A program made the translations under genes and the position numbers. DNA of 64,000 nucleotides. It comes from Heloderma charlesbogerti (lineage: Eukaryota > Chordata > Lepidosauria > Squamata > Helodermatidae). A model generated the notes under the pieces. It was not told the origin of the DNA, did no database searches, and saw only the letters and a program-made list of their open reading frames with translations. The first letter of the stretch is position 1. Every line of letters begins with the position of its first letter. The stretch is from contig JANEZZ010002668.1 in assembly GCA_026122225.1 (NCBI GenBank), positions 124,001-188,000 on the forward strand, written 5' to 3'. Below, piece by piece: positions 1-11,414 of the stretch.

Positions 1-145
1 CACTTTATTGGGCGTACTCACAACAACAAACCTGGGTGATTCATTTCCTTTTATTTCTATTCTTGCAAATGGGGAATTGAGGATGGGAAAGATACTCAAC
101 TGCTCAAGGTCATACAATGACTCTACAGAAGGAATAGGATTTCTC

Positions 146-443
146 TCCCAGATCCAAGACGTAGTGATGGCCATCATCTTGATGGCTTGAAAAGGGGATT
201 AGATGAATTCATGAAGGATAAAGCTATCAATGACTACTAGTCATGACGACTATATATTACCACCAGTACCAGAGGCAGTATGCCTCTGTATACCAGTTGC
301 TGGTAAACCTGAGTGGGAGGGTACTGTTGCACTCATGTCCTGCTTGTGGGCTTCCTATTGGAGCATCTGGTTGGTCACTCTGGGAACAGAATGCTGGAAC
401 ATATAGGCTTTTGGTCTGATCCAGCATGACTCTTCTTAGGTTC
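146..443 (+). mobile_element. CR1/L2-group LINE, 3' end fragment
   Basis: A 5'-truncated LINE remnant. The reading frame through 151-240 ends in residues GLKRGLDEFMKDKAINDY and a stop at 238-240. This matches the C-terminus of the longer minus-strand LINE at 14227-16395 (residues DGFKRELDTFLEEKAINGY). The roughly 200 bp after the stop correspond to that element's 3' UTR and end near the phrase gatccagcatgactcttctt. Only the last few codons of the reverse-transcriptase protein remain, so it is not functional. Positions 1-145 hold nothing I recognise. Confidence 0.75.
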
Positions 444-567
444 TACTCACTTGACCTCACTCTAACTAAATGGTGTAAAAATCAGTAACTCCAGTGACTT
501 TCGTACAACTACTTAGAAGTTAAGTAGGCTAAGAATATCAACTCTGTTGGGAAGCTTATTCTCTAAG

Positions 568-887
568 GGTGCAATCCTATGCATGTTTGGGGGGGGGAAG
601 TACTACAATTCCCAGCATTCTCCAGCCAATATGGGAATTTGCATACTCCCAGCATTCCCCAGCCAGCAAGGATTACACCCTTGATTAGTTTTTGTTGCTT
701 TACACTGCAATCTCAAATGTTACTGAAACTGAAGACTTTCTTTAACCATATAAAGAATCATTATCTTTTTGTTAGATGCAAATTACAAACAGCACCACTA
801 AACTAAGTGACTGATCAACATAAAATCCTGGGGAATGTTGGGAGTGGTAGGGCTTTTTTCTGTCTAAACAGGCATAGGATTGCACCC
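568..887. mobile_element. MITE with gggtgcaatcctatgc termini
   Basis: The left end reads gggtgcaatcctatgcatg and the right end reads its inverted copy, ggcataggattgcaccc. The stretch tctgtctaaacaggcat just inside the right end matches the termini of the copies at 12373 and 46796. The interior carries repeated phrases of the cccagcattc type. No coding capacity. Flanking ctaa on both sides may be a short target duplication, which is weak evidence. Small non-autonomous DNA transposon; superfamily not assigned. Confidence 0.7.
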
Positions 888-3589
888 TAAATCAGATTTT
901 CTCTTAATACATGTGATGATTAGGATAATGCCTCTCTCCACAAAGGGTGTGCTAGTATAGAAGCAAAAGACCTGTATTACGGTCACAGTGTTCACTTGCA
1001 CGGTGTAAAGGAAATATAAGGTTTCTGCTAATCTGTTTGGTTGGTGGAAAACTATAAAAATCACAAATGCCCTGATCAAACTAGATGCTACACACAAAGA
1101 AGATGACTTCCTATTTGTGCCTAGCTGGATAGGCAACTGCACTTGCAGTTCTCCAGCCCAGTCCAGCATCTATGCACACATGCTCAGTAAACCAAGTTGA
1201 AAACCTGTTGATTCTACATGAAAGAGAGGTGGGTTAGATTCATTTTTCCTCTCCTAGCTCCCCAATCAAATAACCAATCATCAGGATTTCAGCTTTTTGC
1301 ACTGCTGCTGGGCACATATTCATTTGGATCAAGGCCTAGTTTTTTTATTTCAAAAATTTGGATACTTACCACAAAATAAGAACTTACAACCAGTCCTTAA
1401 CTGTTGCTATTCCAGTGCAGAAATTCACTGTAAAACTCAGACGATTAAATTTTACCCTGACCTGATGCTAAGGGAGTCACATTAAACACACTTAGCAGGC
1501 TTAGCATCAGCATCATTTGCTGGCACTTACATGTGCTGGCAGAGCCCTCTTGGGCTGACTCCTTCCTGCCTCCTAGTAACTACTTCCACTTGGTCCTCCT
1601 GGCAGCCACGCTGTTGCAGCTGCCAGGTTCCCCTTCATGCATGCTCATGGGCTTATCCAGCTGTGGCACCAGCATCAGGTAGTCCTGCTGGCACCAGGGG
1701 GAGGGGGGTAGCCACACATGAGCTTATGCAGCAATGGCACAATAATGGGCTGGGGACCCACTGCAGTCAGATAAGGGGAGGGGGAAGCGGCAGTGGGAGT
1801 GCAATGTTGGTAGTGGCAGCGGCACAAGCACTGGGGAGCCCAAGTGGCAATGAGTGTGGTGAGTGAGCACCAAAGAAAGCCTGGACAGAAACCCCAAAAA
1901 ATCAGGAAGAAACCCTCACACCTGGCACTTAGAATATCGATAATAAAAATAAAAATCCACACCTACAAACTTTAAAAAACATGGTATATAGTTAATGCAT
2001 GATTATAATATGCTAGATACCTGAAAGGTTGAGCTCAGACATTCCTCTACTAGGAAGGAATTACATAATAGGAAGCCGACATCCCACCTCCCCAAAAAGC
2101 CTAGTTTACTGTAAGGCTACACTGCATTACGATCATCATCCTAGTCATATATGATTGCCAGGTCATCATCCAGAGCTCTCTCTCCCTTAAATCCCTCAAG
2201 GCAAATCGTTAATCCTCACTTCCATCCAGGTCTTCCACCCAGACTCCCATCTACATGAACAGCAGGATGTAAATATTGCTCCGCAGCCGGAAGGGGACAG
2301 TGGTCATGGGGGCTTGTGGAAGAATGGGTTGAGAAGTGCAGTGACAAGTTACACATATACCCTACGTTGAAATTGAAGAAAGGCAAGTCCTTGTCAGTCT
2401 AGGGCTTGAAATCTGAGGTTGAAGAAATGAAAGGTTTATTTCAGGATTAGCCTTCCCAAATTCATATAATTAGTTTTCAAATTAACTGCACATCCACCTG
2501 TACAATGTATATACAGCAAGGCTTAAGACAATGGGAGCAACACAAACAAATGTAACATCAAAAACCACGTACATCTCCACATCCCCAAATAAGGACACAA
2601 GATACTTGGAAACTTGGTCTCCCCTCTTAAATGAGTTTAACAGATGTGAAATAAAGTTATATAAGTAAACAGGTTATTAAGTAAACAACTGTAAATATAA
2701 TCTATCTATGTGGTGAGGATGCATTTACAATTGTTTACCTATATCCAGACATACAAAGAGAGAGGGGAAGGAGGAGAGAGAATCCTCCAAAAAGTGCAAC
2801 CTGAATTGCTGTTAATTTTTCCACTTAGCTTAGGATATTCTGCCACCTGCTGGAAAAATTAAGAGCTGTTATAAACATAACTACAGTTCCTTATCCCTAA
2901 AATTGTCAGGAATGTTTGGTGCCCTTTGCTGATGGTTGATATTCATGACTGCTGCTACAGTGTCCGGAAAAGAATGACGAGAAACACTGAAAAATGTGGC
3001 CTATATCAACAGAAACACTAGAAAAACACAGGCACTACCTTTCTGTCTTTGATGCTTCTATGAAAAATATACTATGGTGGTACTTTATGGAGAGAGCTAA
3101 ATATCTAGATAGATACTGAGAGGTTATAGGGATCAGGTGGTTTCCATCCTAGCCATTAACTCTGTAGAACAGTATCCATGAAATATATCAATTGCAAGTT
3201 GTATAGATAAGAGTTGTATCGATAAAAAAGAAAGTTATATAGATAAAACCATGTTATACAGATACAGCCAAGAAGAACATGAGATAAAAGGTGTTTCATC
3301 CAATGTTTCCCATAAACTGAAAGAAGACATTACATTTGGTAACAGAAACCATCATTACATATAGAGTTTGACAGTATCTGAGAAACAGTTTTGCGTATTT
3401 CCATTGTAAAGAACTAAGGAATAATGGAGAGTACAGTGGGTAACCTGCATGCATAAAATTTTGTATAAGGTATGGTTTCCCTAAGGTATACCCAAATGCA
3501 AGAAGTGACAGGCTAAATATAATTTACAGACAATAGACATGATGGATTCAAACCATTTTACTAACCTTAGCTTTCAAGCACGCTGTGCA
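888..3589. other. Non-coding interval, mostly unique
   Basis: No exon or clear transposon recognised. Around 1540-1870 the DNA is locally GC-rich with open frames on both strands that resemble no protein I know. An 11-bp inverted repeat, ctgatgctaag/cttagcatcag, sits at 1462-1510. At 3195-3265 there are degenerate direct repeats of a gttgtatagataa-like unit. Probably part of PDZRN intron 3. Confidence 0.4.
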
Positions 3590-3910
3590 AAGGGTTAATT
3601 TCATAACCACTCATCCATTTCCTATTATTCATATCCTGAAAGGCCAGTCTATTCTCAGTGAAATGTCATCGTTGTTTCACAGCAAACAGAGCAGCCGCTT
3701 CGGTCAGAAACCAAAGAAATTGGCTCTTAGCACTTGAGGAATGTAACCAGGCAAAGTGTAATTACCCACACTGGAATTTGGCCAGGACACCGGGGATAAA
3801 ACCCTCTCATCCTGTGAAAATTGCTATAGGCTTTTAATTAGCACAAGGGGTCAGGATCTTCATTTTACATTTAAGCTGAAAGATGACACCACCAACGATG
3901 CAGGAGCTCT
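3590..3910. promoter_or_regulatory. Candidate conserved non-coding element
   Basis: This stretch is free of recognisable repeats and has balanced composition. It contains homeodomain-type cores (ggcttttaattagcac near 3830-3845) and several compact motifs, including caaagggttaat. It looks like deep-intronic regulatory DNA, but no alignment was possible and the call is a guess from texture alone. Confidence 0.2.
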
Positions 3911-4180
3911 CTTCTAATGACTTCTTTATAATTCCCCCAGGAAGGAAAAAATGTGACTTTCTAGGAAGAAATTTACAGCACAAAACTTAAGTACATGACA
4001 TCAAATTAAGCTAATTTTTCTTTGCATAATGACTTGCATGTATGTTATGAATCTTTTATAAATATATTTTCTAAGTCACCATCTCATTTGTATGTGCCAG
4101 TATTAATTCAAACTCTACTTCAAAGCACTGTCAGTTTAATTAGACAACACACAATAGCTTTTTTCTTCCCTTGTATGCAC

Positions 4181-4253
4181 GCACATGCACACACACACAC
4201 GCACCAATTATGCATTAAAAATACCCTTAATTATGCATTAAAAATACCCTTAA
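4181..4253. repeat. CA microsatellite plus perfect 23-bp tandem duplication
   Basis: A short interrupted (CA)n tract ends near 4202. It is followed directly by two perfect head-to-tail copies of a 23-bp unit beginning aattatgcattaaaaatacc, at 4206-4228 and 4229-4251. Likely replication slippage and potentially polymorphic. Confidence 0.9.
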
Positions 4254-5567
4254 TACAGTGATAAAGAAGACTATTATATTAGGTATCAACAATCAACAAA
4301 GTATATTGTAACATAATAGACACAGTGGTTGTCAAACTATTCCAGAGGACAAGGGGCTTCTTCAGAAACTTATTAAGGCCTCCTCGGTGAGCTGGCCAGT
4401 AATGGTGGACAAGATTCACTGGAAAACAGCTGGCTTGCCACTACTGAATGTCCATGCGATATACAGCTGCAGTAGCATGTTGGCTATTTTTACAGCACAC
4501 GCTCTGAGTTTATACAGCAGAAATACTAAGGCCAACAGGCCTAGCCAGTGCCACATGTAAACTATGTATGTGCCCTAGAATACATCTCAGAATCCTTTGT
4601 ACTTTGTAAGAGTTCCATGACAGACAAAAAGTGTCCTTTAAAGTAGAAAAGTGGTAAATCACATCTGTATTCCACACTTCCTCCAAGGAGAGAGGGGCAC
4701 ACATGGAATTTTCTCATTTTATCTTCACAACACTGTGAGATGCTGGGCTAGAAAATGCCTTGCATTCTTCACACTCATAGTTATCAAGACTAGGATCACT
4801 ACTCAGGAAACAACAGCCATGGATTTTCCACATATATACTGTTTTTTACTATAGTGTAAAGAAATATTCAACATGAAACTCTCCTTAGTAAGGGAGTCAG
4901 CAACTGGCCAATAGTGCTGAAGCTAAGCAAATGTAGACCTGAAGCCATTCTAAGCTTTATAAAAGTGGAGCAGGCTGTAAGTAAGGGAAAAGACAGGGAT
5001 ATTATACAAAGAGGGCTCAAAGTGTGTTCTTCAGCTGCGCTGTGAGCTCAACATCACAACTAAAAGGACTGATGAGTATAACAGAAACATAAAACCTGTT
5101 GACTCCCATAAATTTTGCTTAGAAAAATTCCCTCTCTCCATCCCTGCTACTTCATTTTCTGTTCCTCCTGCTCCAATCAAGGAAAATTAACAATTCCTGA
5201 TGGGAAGTACCTACCTGAAATACTCTGCTACAGATCACTTTGTGAACTTCCTGCACCAGTCCATGGAAAAAGTGGAGGTAGCAGGGTCAGCCCAAGAAAT
5301 TTTGCTGCCTGAGGCAAAGAATAAGCTGGTGCCCATTCCCATCCCAAGGAGATAAGCAGACTGGATTGGCAGTTGAATCTTTCTTCACCCCTAGCAATCA
5401 GACAGCATCCTCCACCACACTTGAAGGAAGCAGGCTAGCTTAGGGGGCACAGGGCAAGGTGTGTGGCACACAGCTCTCTCCTCCAACACCTTTCAACATC
5501 TGCCACCTGAGGTGACCCGCTCTGCCTAACAGTAGGGCCAGTCCTGGAAGGCAGCATGATTGATGTT
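4254..5567. other. Non-coding interval
   Basis: No gene or full-length repeat recognised. Short open frames here (for example 5115-5312) lack splice context or resemblance to known proteins. Probably intronic. Confidence 0.4.
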
Positions 5568-5585
5568 CAATTTGCCAATATGTTA

Positions 5586-5897
5586 CCTCCAGAATATCAT
5601 CCATCCACCTTGCCCTTGGTCGGCCCCTCTTCCTTTTGCCTTCCACTTTCCCTAGCATCAGCATCTTCTCCAGGGTATCCTGTCTTCTCATGATGTGGCC
5701 AAAGTACTTCAGTTTTGCCTTTAATATCATTCCCTCAAGTGAGCAGTCTGGCTTTATTTCCTGGAGTATGGACTGGTTTGATCTTCTCGCAGTCCAAGGC
5801 ACTCTCAGAATTTTCCTGCAGCACCACAGTTCAAAAGCATCTACCTTCCTTCGCTCACCCTTCCTTATGGTTCAGCTCTCGCAACCATAGGTTACTA
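5586..5897 (-). mobile_element. Internal fragment of RTE (BovB-like) LINE in an 18-bp direct repeat
   Basis: Minus-strand translation gives residues such as KAKLKYFGHIMRRQDTLEK and RRSNQSILQEIKPDCS, nearly identical to the C-terminal ORF2 region of the RTE element at 17546-24591. It is the same family, not BovB proper, which has NSLEKTL here. The fragment starts near the codons for TYGCES and stops at the ILEV codons, about 110 bp before the element's true 3' end, so it is truncated at both ends. An 18-bp perfect direct repeat beginning caatttgccaatatg flanks it at 5568-5585 and 5898-5915. Confidence 0.85.
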
Positions 5898-6036
5898 CAA
5901 TTTGCCAATATGTTAATCTGGGTTTATTGCACAGAAGATGGGCTTACTGTGCCACTGACAAAAGCTTTCTGAGCACTCTGGCATATGTCTGTCTTCTCCC
6001 TAAGTAAATACGTTTACAGAGAATGCACAAGCAAGA

Positions 6037-6346
6037 GGGGGTGTAGCTCAACGATAGAGCACATGCTTTGAACTTGGGACTTTCTGTATGCAATCTCTGG
6101 CATCTCCAGGTAGGGTTATTTAAAAAAAAACCTCCTGCCTGAAACCATGGAGAGTCACGGCCAGTCAGTATCGACAATACAAGCCCAGATCAGCCTTCCC
6201 CTCAGATGTGTTGCACTGCAACTCCCCACCCAGCAGGGGAAATGGAAATGCTCAGAATTGTAGTCCAACACATCTGGAAGATACTATGTTGGGAGAGGTT
6301 GGGCTAGATGGATTAAAGGCCTGATATAAAGCAGCTTCCTGTGTTT
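6037..6346 (+). mobile_element. tRNA-derived squamate SINE, rearranged
   Basis: The head ggtgtagctcaacgatagag is a tRNA-like A-box region, and the end ataaagcagcttcctgtg is this SINE family's usual 3' phrase. The minus-strand copy at 9174-9600 gives the reference arrangement. Two oddities: the 22 bp at 6070-6091 lie in inverted orientation inside the tRNA-like part, destroying the B-box, and a palindromic element interrupts the body at about 6180-6300. Not a functional tRNA gene. Confidence 0.75.
6180..6300. mobile_element. Palindromic MITE nested in the SINE
   Basis: Inverted arms at about 6203-6224 (cagatgtgttgcactgcaac) and 6255-6276 (attgtagtccaacacatctg) interrupt the SINE between its acaata and gggctagatgg segments. 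Related elements, recognised by caactcccatc / gggagttgtag arms, are at 38165, 42500 and 45115. Confidence 0.65.
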
Positions 6347-6826
6347 CTTAGGATTAAAATAACCTTATAGTACATACCAAGAGTTTATTGTGCTGAACAT
6401 GCATTCAATGCCTGAGAGTGAGATATAAGAGACCCCTTGGGTAATTGGAAGATGTTTTATATATGTTTAAACTACGATATATGTTTAATAATGAAATATG
6501 CAAAAGAGGAAAGGAGTTGAGCTGAAGACGAGAAGTCCTAGATGTTTTCTAGAGAGGAAAACTTTCTAGAAGCAGGAGAGAACGATGGGTTTAATTTAGC
6601 TGTCTCCCATGACGTAGTAAAGGGAAAGGACCATCAGACATCAGACAGAAAAGAGACACAGGAGAAATTTGTCAGAAATGCTAAGGGAAGGTGCAGAAGG
6701 GAGGAGCTGAAAGTGAAAGAGATACGAGGACAGAGGAAGGGAAAGAATGGTGTTACCAATGTAGTGGAGAAGGGGTAACTGTTAAACGGGTGTGTTTATC
6801 ATAGCACTGAAAATTTAGGAAGATCT

Positions 6827-7165
6827 AAGCCCTATTCAGGCATTCTGTTTTTGTGTACAATAAATGTGTAAGGGGAGCGCTCTAGCCCCATCACCCTCCT
6901 CATGTGTTTCCACCCTGTACTCAAGGAAGGCAACTTTCTGAATAGGAGAACCTCTGTAGGAGGCTGTGGAGTTTCTCCTTGCATTTGAGAACCCAGTGTT
7001 CTCAATTGTGTGGAGAGCCTCCATGGATACAGAAGGCTCTCCTCTTCAGAAAGTCACCTGCTATGAGTACAGGGTGACAGAAATGCATGAGGAAGGGGTG
7101 GGGGTAGAGCGCTTCCCCTCTTCACATGTTTACTGTATACAGAAACAGAACACCTAAATAGGTTT
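6827..7165. mobile_element. Foldback element with arms of about 165 bp
   Basis: Almost the whole 340 bp is one imperfect palindrome centred near 6995. The left end reads ccctattcaggcattctgtt and the reverse complement of the right end reads acctatttaggtgttctgtt. Both strands translate to similar peptides (SPIQKVAFLEYRV on minus, SPLQKVTCYEYRV on plus), as expected of inverted arms and not evidence of a gene. Non-autonomous foldback/MITE. Confidence 0.85.
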
Positions 7166-9173
7166 CTATCCAGTAATCAATAGGTCAGATGCAGATTTTC
7201 TCAAGAAGCATTGTGGTTTATCAGTTTCTTTTAGGGTAGAAAGCTAGTTTGTGAAATGCCATTCATCTTGGGACTTTGGTTACCAATAGGTTTTATATCC
7301 AATAGTCAAGGCCTTAACATTATTTTGGTTCAGTACTATAGATATTGATTTCAAGGTGCAATTCAATGCAGGCTTGCTCCAGTTTACTTACTTCCAACAC
7401 ATCTAGAGCTGGTGGTATACTGCCATATTTGATAACTCTTTGGGGGCAATTTGTGTGACGAAACATCACAGTGGTTGTTAAAAATTGTTCATGATTATAC
7501 TGTAGCCAGGACTAAAATTGTTCATAAACTATTAGAAGTACAAAAAAACAGGGAACTATAAGATGGTCTCATAAACAAACCATTAAATTCTTCTTATGTA
7601 TAACTCAATTGGCACAATATAACTGTTTCCTTACATGTTTGCATGATACTGTATGTATTTCGTAGCAATATATTTTAAAAGGTCATTACACTTGCAATCC
7701 CTTAAATAGTTTCAAGATCTAATGCTCTTTTTGCCAGATGAATGAGCCATTATTGGCAAGCCGGTTATTACTCAAGCAGGTTGATTAGATATGTCCTAAA
7801 ATCAATCTATACCACTTGTTAAGTACATTTCATGTAATAGGAAGGGAATAAGTTAATTAAGAAAGCACAAGTCCAGTAATAGCATGCACTTTGAACTATA
7901 CCAAATCTGACTGAAGAAAAAAAGAAATCTCTTCATGGTCTTGTGATTTTAAATTATTAATTAAAACAGCTGTACAGAAGATCAATGAGGGGGAAAAACC
8001 TCTTAACAGTATGAGATTCCCTTCCTGCAAATGTCATTATTGTACATCCAATAATACTGAATGCAGCTACTTCTACTGGGGTGGCCATGTTAGTCTGTTG
8101 CAACGAAGAGACTTGTAGCACTTTTCAAACTACCAAATTTATCTCCCATCCAAATATACCACATGATCCATTGTTTATAGCCAAGCCATACGATACAGCC
8201 ACATTTGTTCCAGCTCAATGGACAAGAATTCAGACCTTAAGGCAGGAGTGCTGAGCCTCAGGCTGCGTACCAAATCCAGCCTGCCTAAGGTCCCAATTGC
8301 ATGTTCTGGGCTTCCCCTGATGGCCTTGCTCCCTTCCCCTAGGACCACCCCCTGTCCCTCAATAGCCTATCATTTGGTGGTTTCCTGGCTTTTGCACAAT
8401 TTTTCCCCATTCTAAAAGACTGAAACACCTCTCTTAAGGCTTAGTTACTGGTAGCAGTAGTTTAAACCAAAGTATGCTGGTATTTTGGCCCCATCCACCA
8501 CTGGTGGGCTAAAAGTGGCTTGCCATGCCTGCCTTAAGGCTTTACAACAGGCATTTCTTAGACAACAATTTATGCATTTATTTACAACATTTATATACTG
8601 CTCCATATCTACGGGAGGGGTGAACATAAGATACCCACAGAATCAAGTAAAAAAGCAGATCAACATGGCCAGACACAAGGGCACCCAGGACTAATCTACT
8701 TCAGGACAAACCCAGAAGAAAAAGTGGCAGAACACCACTTGTTGCCTACAGCTCTAAATTAACACCACTCCTGCGTGCCATCAATTATCTACAGCCCATT
8801 CTGGACAATGCTTCTCACCCCTCACAAGCTTTGAATGGTAGGTCTGTCCTTGCTTATAAACAAACTCTTAATCTAAAACAGCTACTCACTAATAACAACA
8901 GGCTATGCACAGAAACAGAAGAATAAGAAGCAAACCCAGCAACTAACCCAGATGTCAACTCAGTCTCCATATCTACTCAGAGAACCATGAAAGGACCTAA
9001 GACATTAAAGTGCTACAAAACTCTGCTGTTTTTGAACACAATAAAAGATCTAACTATTTTAAATCAAGGAAATCCCATTATATCTCACTAGGGGTGCAAT
9101 CCTATGCTCAATGCTGAAGTAAAATTATGTTGATAAAAAGCGTGTGTGGGGGGGTGTAAACAAAACATTCACT
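7166..9173. other. Non-coding interval with repeat remnants
   Basis: Mostly unique AT-rich DNA. Around 8086-8150 the phrase ggccatgttagtctgttgca resembles a repeat widespread in reptile genomes, whose family I cannot name. Around 8570-8630 a tttatttacaacatttatat tract resembles a LINE 3' tail. At 9094-9115 there is a lone MITE terminus, ggggtgcaatcctatgc. No exon found. Confidence 0.35.
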
Positions 9174-9600
9174 GGAACATAGGAAGCTGCCTTATGCCAC
9201 ATCAGACGATTGGTCCATCTAGTTCAGTACTGTCCACACCAGTAGTTTTTCAGACTTAGGACCTGCTTTTAGCCCAAACATGCATTAGGGGATTCATTTC
9301 TTAACTTTATGATCATGTATTGTAAAGTGGCAGTACTGCTGTTCTGGCCCACCTTAGGTTAGGCTATGACTCACAAGTTGAAGAAGAATGGTCTACAATG
9401 TAGGTGATGGTGGGGGTGTAGCCCCCAGGGGTTCCAGGTATCGAAATTGACTCCTGGAGCCTCCAGAGTTGCCCACCTCAGGTCTATACTGACTGGCAGT
9501 GGCTCTTCAGGGTTTCAAACAAGAATTTCCCAGTCCTACTTGGAGATGTCAGGGACTAAATCTGGGACCTTTGGCATGCACCGAGCTATGGCCTTTCCCC
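9174..9600 (-). mobile_element. tRNA-derived squamate SINE, interrupted
   Basis: Read on the minus strand it starts near 9600 with a tRNA-like head (ccatagctcggtgcatgcc) and ends at 9174 with ggcagcttcctatgttc. It is the same family as the copy at 6037 and keeps the normal order of the tRNA-like region. The body is split at about 9236-9484 by unrelated sequence, with gtccaca/gtctata at the two joints as a possible degraded target duplication. Confidence 0.75.
9236..9484. mobile_element. Insertion of about 250 bp inside the SINE
   Basis: Defined by the break it makes in the SINE at 9174-9600. It includes ctttatgatcatgtattgta and gcccaccttaggttaggcta. I see no clear terminal inverted repeats and no coding frame. 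Probably an old non-autonomous DNA transposon; family unknown. Confidence 0.5.
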
Positions 9601-10944
9601 AGTAAACTCAGGGGAAAGTCAAAACACACTGTTCCATCTGCTCTATCCACATCACTGTGATAAAGCATAGGATTCAGACAAATTCTGCATCCAGTAACAG
9701 TAAACTAACAGTGATATATATGTATACATTGTTACTCCTGGGTAATCATTCCAAAATAACTGTTAGTTCAATGAAAAGGGCAATATTTCATTACAGGATC
9801 CCCATAGAAAAACATTGGCTAACCTCTGTATGAAGGCATTCGCACACCTTAGGAGAGGTAGATTTGAACCAGATGGGACCATAATTCAAACAGCAGCTCA
9901 GCTCTGAATCTGCTTTGGAACTTGAGCAACACTAAGCTTTATAGCCACTTTAAACATTCCAAAAAAGCATATGGTACTTTTGGATTATACCATTTTATAA
10001 TTCAGGTGGCTGATCACATGCTTGAATGGCTCCCCTAATCAAAATGCCCCTGCATAAGGAAAGCTACCATATCAGAGAAAAAAGTAGAACAGAACAGAAA
10101 AGTAGAACCCTTCCAAATAGCCTTCGAAATGCAGAGTATTTTCAATATGAGAAAGCATTCAAAAATTATTTCCCTCCTGAATTCTGAATTAAACCTACAG
10201 CAATTTGGGAAGTAATAGAACCAAGTAATCCCCTTCTTCAGCAATAAATAATGGCAATTGCCTACAGTTACAATTGTGTTCTGGGGTTCTGAAACTAGAA
10301 CAGTGTTACCTGTATGCATGAAAACAAAAAGCAATAATGATTGACATGGCATATTAATATAACTTCTTAGGTCAGTCACAGGAATATAACTCATTAAGCA
10401 TTCTATAATACATCAAGCAGGTTCATGACAATAACTAATATCCAATGAAAATACTAAAAGATGTTTATCATTGACAATCTCATTTTAGCTATACTGTTAC
10501 ACACTGTTTAAGGGAAGGGAAGACAGCATTTATTACTAAAACACCTGTGGCTTTTCTCAGTCTCAGCTCTGCTCTCAAACATTTGTATGGCTTCAACTGG
10601 AGACGAAAAAGAACTCCACTCTCTGCACATTTGGAGATGCTATATAAATGATCACACCTCCAAATCAGGTCGTCTGTTTAATGAATTTGTGATATAAAGT
10701 CAAATCAAGCAAACATATTGTTACATGCTAGTTTAAACAAACATTGTTTCAGTAATTCAAAATGCTTCACTGCAGAGGATAAATGGAAGTTCTTTTGAAT
10801 AAAGAAAATGTTACAATTTAGAATGTAATTAATTTGGTTGATGATCTTCACATTATAATCGAAAAATTTCTGAATGTTCTTCTGTGCTATAAACTCCACA
10901 AGAAAAATAGTAATCGTATGATTTCATTACTTTATTAATATTTG
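9601..10944. other. Non-coding interval
   Basis: AT-rich, with no recognisable repeats or exons. The minus-strand frame at 10035-10394 has low-complexity hydrophobic content and no splice or family support. Confidence 0.4.
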
Positions 10945-10954
10945 GAGATGGAAA

Positions 10955-11303
10955 AAAAGGTAAAAAGGTAAAGGTGTCCCCAACCAGTCGTGTCCGACTC
11001 TAGGGTGCGGTGCTCATCCCCGTTTCTAAGCCGAAGAGCCAGCGCTGTCCGAAGACGCTTCCGTGGTCATGTGGCCGGCATGACTGAACACCGAGGTGCA
11101 CAGAACGCTGTTACCTTTCCCGCCAAAGCGGTACCTATTTATCTACTTGCAATGTCTTGCTTTCGAACTGCTAGGTTGGCAGGAGCTGGGACTGAAGACG
11201 GGAGCTCACTCCGTCACGCGGCACTCGGGTCTCGAACTGCTGATCTGCCGACCTTCCGGTCCGCAGTTCAGCGTCTTAACCACTAAGCCACCGCGGCCCC
11301 TCA
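10955..11303 (-). mobile_element. Sauria SINE
   Basis: Full-length tRNA-derived SINE on the minus strand. Its head at about 11300 reads gccgcggtggcttagtggtt (A-box region), followed by a B-box-like ggcagatcagcagttcgaga, then the family body. Its 3' end carries agagtcggacacgactg (complement of 10985-11001), identical to the BovB 3' end at 18016-21231, then a ggacacctttacctttt tail. Target duplications gagatggaaa flank it at 10945-10954 and 11304-11313. Sauria SINEs are known from squamates and are thought to use BovB machinery. Confidence 0.92.
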
Positions 11304-11414
11304 GAGATGGAAACATTGTGACTATTAGCACAGAGTTAGTTGGACGTTGCCAAAAGTCCATGTGCATTCAGTGGGATTTGCCTACTTCATAGTAAATGTG
11401 TTTAGGATTGTAGC

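Noticed and set aside
1462..1510. 11-bp inverted repeat ctgatgctaag / cttagcatcag
   Set aside because: Short, with no element body or duplication; expected by chance in 64 kb.
6037..6110. tRNA gene (A-box-like region)
   Set aside because: Part of a SINE; acceptor stem not formed and B-box destroyed by an inversion.
6836..7157. Two similar peptides on opposite strands, as if a small gene pair
   Set aside because: They are mirror translations of the two arms of one palindromic element.
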